From a virus, in the IMG/VR virus record IMGVR_UViG_3300046167_000051, positions 1-31,195 of that record: a stretch of 31,195 nucleotides of DNA, one strand, 5' to 3'. The notes below the pieces were generated by a model. It made no database searches. It was not told the DNA's origin and saw nothing but the letters and a program-made list of their open reading frames with translations. Both the position numbers and the translations under genes were made by a program. Positions 30,352-31,195 of the stretch are shown here, piece after piece; positions within the stretch are counted from its first letter, which is position 1; the number at the start of each line of letters is the position of its first letter.

Positions 30352-30754
30352 CTGCCATACCCATTGCATCATAGACTCTTCTGTCTTGACATAAAACTGA
30401 TACTGCTGCTACCTTCATACCCATATCGTATAAAGTCTTAGAAATCTTTAATCGTTCACAGTTCTCATCTCGTACTGTCTCACCTGTAGACACACCTAAG
30501 ATTTGTGTTTGTATTGCTCCACTGACCCCTGATGTACATATATCAGACGAAGAACCACCAATAGAAGGACTAATAGCAGAGGGTGGTGGGGATATAACTA
30601 CTGTTCTACCTTTTGATTTAACATCTGATTCAGAGTTAGTTGTAGTGTTTACTTCTGTAACTGCATTAGCTTCACTAGGTATCATCACACAAAGAAATAA
30701 ACCTAAGAAGTAAATAAATATAATTCCCCAAAAGACGTTATCACCTTTATTCAT
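30326..30754 (-). CDS. Signal-peptide phage protein (SPPPSAISPSI...NCERLKISKTLYDMGMKVAAV family), N-terminal part
   Basis: The protein opens with an N-terminal signal or membrane segment (VFWGIIFIYFLGLFLCVMIP) followed by SEANA, a plausible cleavage site. It continues VVISPPPSAISPSI, SGAIQTQILGVSTGETVRDE, NCERLKISKTLYDMGMKVAA and LCQDRRVYDAMGMA. I recall this conserved family from marine podoviruses near the terminase, with no known role. With the shifted continuation it would have a C-terminal membrane anchor as well, giving an envelope-spanning topology that fits a lysis or envelope function. It overlaps the AT-hook gene by 8 bases. Confidence 0.75.
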   Translation of the reverse strand: MNKGDNVFWGIIFIYFLGLFLCVMIPSEANAVTEVNTTTNSESDVKSKGRTVVISPPPSAISPSIGGSSSDICTSGVSGAIQTQILGVSTGETVRDENCERLKISKTLYDMGMKVAAVSVLCQDRRVYDAMGMAGNSLSVLR

Positions 30755-31121
30755 TCTCTATGACCTCTCCACCTATAGGGGTTATCTCTCCACCTACACC
30801 AGTAATGGTTATGTTTACTGCTGACCTACCACCACCCATCTGACTTTTTTCAAAGTACGATAAAGGCATTAACCTATCTACTAATAACTTCCATGCAGCA
30901 GCTTGGTTCTTATGGTCATCATCTAAAGCAGCATTGAGAATACTATCTAAGACCCTACGAGATTTAGGAGAAGCGAGTAATCTAGCTTTGTATTCTTTGA
31001 TAGCATCAGCATCACCTTTAGGTCTGCCAACTTTGTTCCTGTTGCCTTCTTTTTTAGATTGAATCAAAGACTTCTTAGGTCTACCAGCTTTTCTTTTTTC
31101 ACCAACTGTTGTCTTAGTCAC
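30747..31121 (-). CDS. AT-hook protein, possible small terminase subunit
   Basis: This 124-aa protein starts at GTG (31121, overlapping the previous stop as GTGA). It has two AT-hook-like motifs, KAGRPKKS and KVGRPKGD, near residues 12 and 33. A helical segment follows (IKEYKARLLASPKSRRVLDS, ALDDDHKNQAAAWKLLVDRL), then a C-terminal strand region (SAVNITITGVGGEITPIGGE). Basic AT-hooks bind the minor groove of AT-rich DNA. The HKNQAAAxKLxxDRxxPxSxFEK pattern occurs in proteins found close to phage terminases. A small-terminase role is plausible from size, DNA binding and location, but unproven. Confidence 0.65.
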   Translation of the reverse strand: MTKTTVGEKRKAGRPKKSLIQSKKEGNRNKVGRPKGDADAIKEYKARLLASPKSRRVLDSILNAALDDDHKNQAAAWKLLVDRLMPLSYFEKSQMGGGRSAVNITITGVGGEITPIGGEVIENE

Positions 31122-31195
31122 TTTTTCATCATCTTAGTTAGGGATTGAACACCGAATGAAGCAGCGAATACAATACCAACTGCTGTCTTATAGAA
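31118..31195 (-). CDS. Partial protein with membrane segment, cut by the window edge
   Basis: Only the last 25 codons are inside the window. They read FYKTAVGIVFAASFGVQSLT then KMMKK and stop at 31118-31120. The hydrophobic stretch suggests a C-terminal transmembrane helix followed by a positively charged end. The stop overlaps the GTG of the next gene. If the window were a closed circle this frame would hit a stop 15 bases into the left end with no start, so it does not circularise simply. Confidence 0.55.
   Translation of the reverse strand, partial: FYKTAVGIVFAASFGVQSLTKMMKK

Overview
This window looks like most of the genome of a lytic, short-tailed (podovirus-like) bacteriophage of an AT-rich host. 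It resembles the marine podoviruses that carry a T7-like replication set and a class II ribonucleotide reductase, such as the HMO-2011/uvMED type. That placement is an inference from gene content. No tRNA, rRNA, CRISPR, IS element, integrase, phage RNA polymerase or convincing endolysin was recognised. The right edge cuts through a gene, so the genome continues beyond the window.

The layout is two convergent arms. The plus-strand arm (60-10748) is regulation and DNA metabolism. It begins with two tandem stand-alone LuxR-type HTH proteins, followed by a T7-gp4-like primase-helicase and a PD-(D/E)XK-like nuclease. Next come a family A DNA polymerase, an SSB-like protein with an acidic C-terminus, a 5'-3' exonuclease and a Mom-family adenine-modification enzyme. 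The arm continues with T7-type endonuclease I, a zinc-ribbon protein, a metallophosphoesterase, a DUF3310-like protein, an adenosylcobalamin-type ribonucleotide reductase in two frames, and a small SMSVGD-motif protein. A GC-rich hairpin with T-runs on both sides, at about 10780, separates the arms.

The minus-strand arm (31195 down to 10808) is virion assembly. In transcription order it holds membrane and secreted proteins, an AT-hook protein, the large terminase, portal, FmdB-like zinc ribbon, scaffold and major capsid protein. A UUCG-loop terminator follows the capsid gene. Then come fibre/appendage genes, an adaptor, a nozzle-like protein, a tail-collar protein, three probable ejection or internal virion proteins, and four tiny lysine-rich proteins. 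A perfect TTGACA-N17-TATAAT promoter lies between portal and the head genes, so late transcription probably relies on host sigma70-type RNA polymerase.

The most interesting signal is at 15103-15146, at the 3' end of a structural gene. A canonical -1 slippery heptamer GGGTTTT sits directly before the zero-frame stop. Five bases later begins a 12-bp GC-rich hairpin, and the -1 frame stays open for 70 codons with no start codon of its own at its beginning. This is the architecture of programmed -1 ribosomal frameshifting, giving 316-aa and 386-aa forms of the protein. A second, weaker candidate (AAAAAAC, 28962-28968) would extend the secreted 439-aa protein to 529 aa.

Separately, six genes or gene pieces are broken by what looks like one extra base: primase zinc domain twice, ribonucleotide reductase, tail collar, fibre, and a signal-peptide/TM protein. 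Most of these lie in short homopolymers. The same direction each time suggests a systematic sequencing or assembly artefact rather than biology, and it should be resolved before the frameshift candidates are interpreted.
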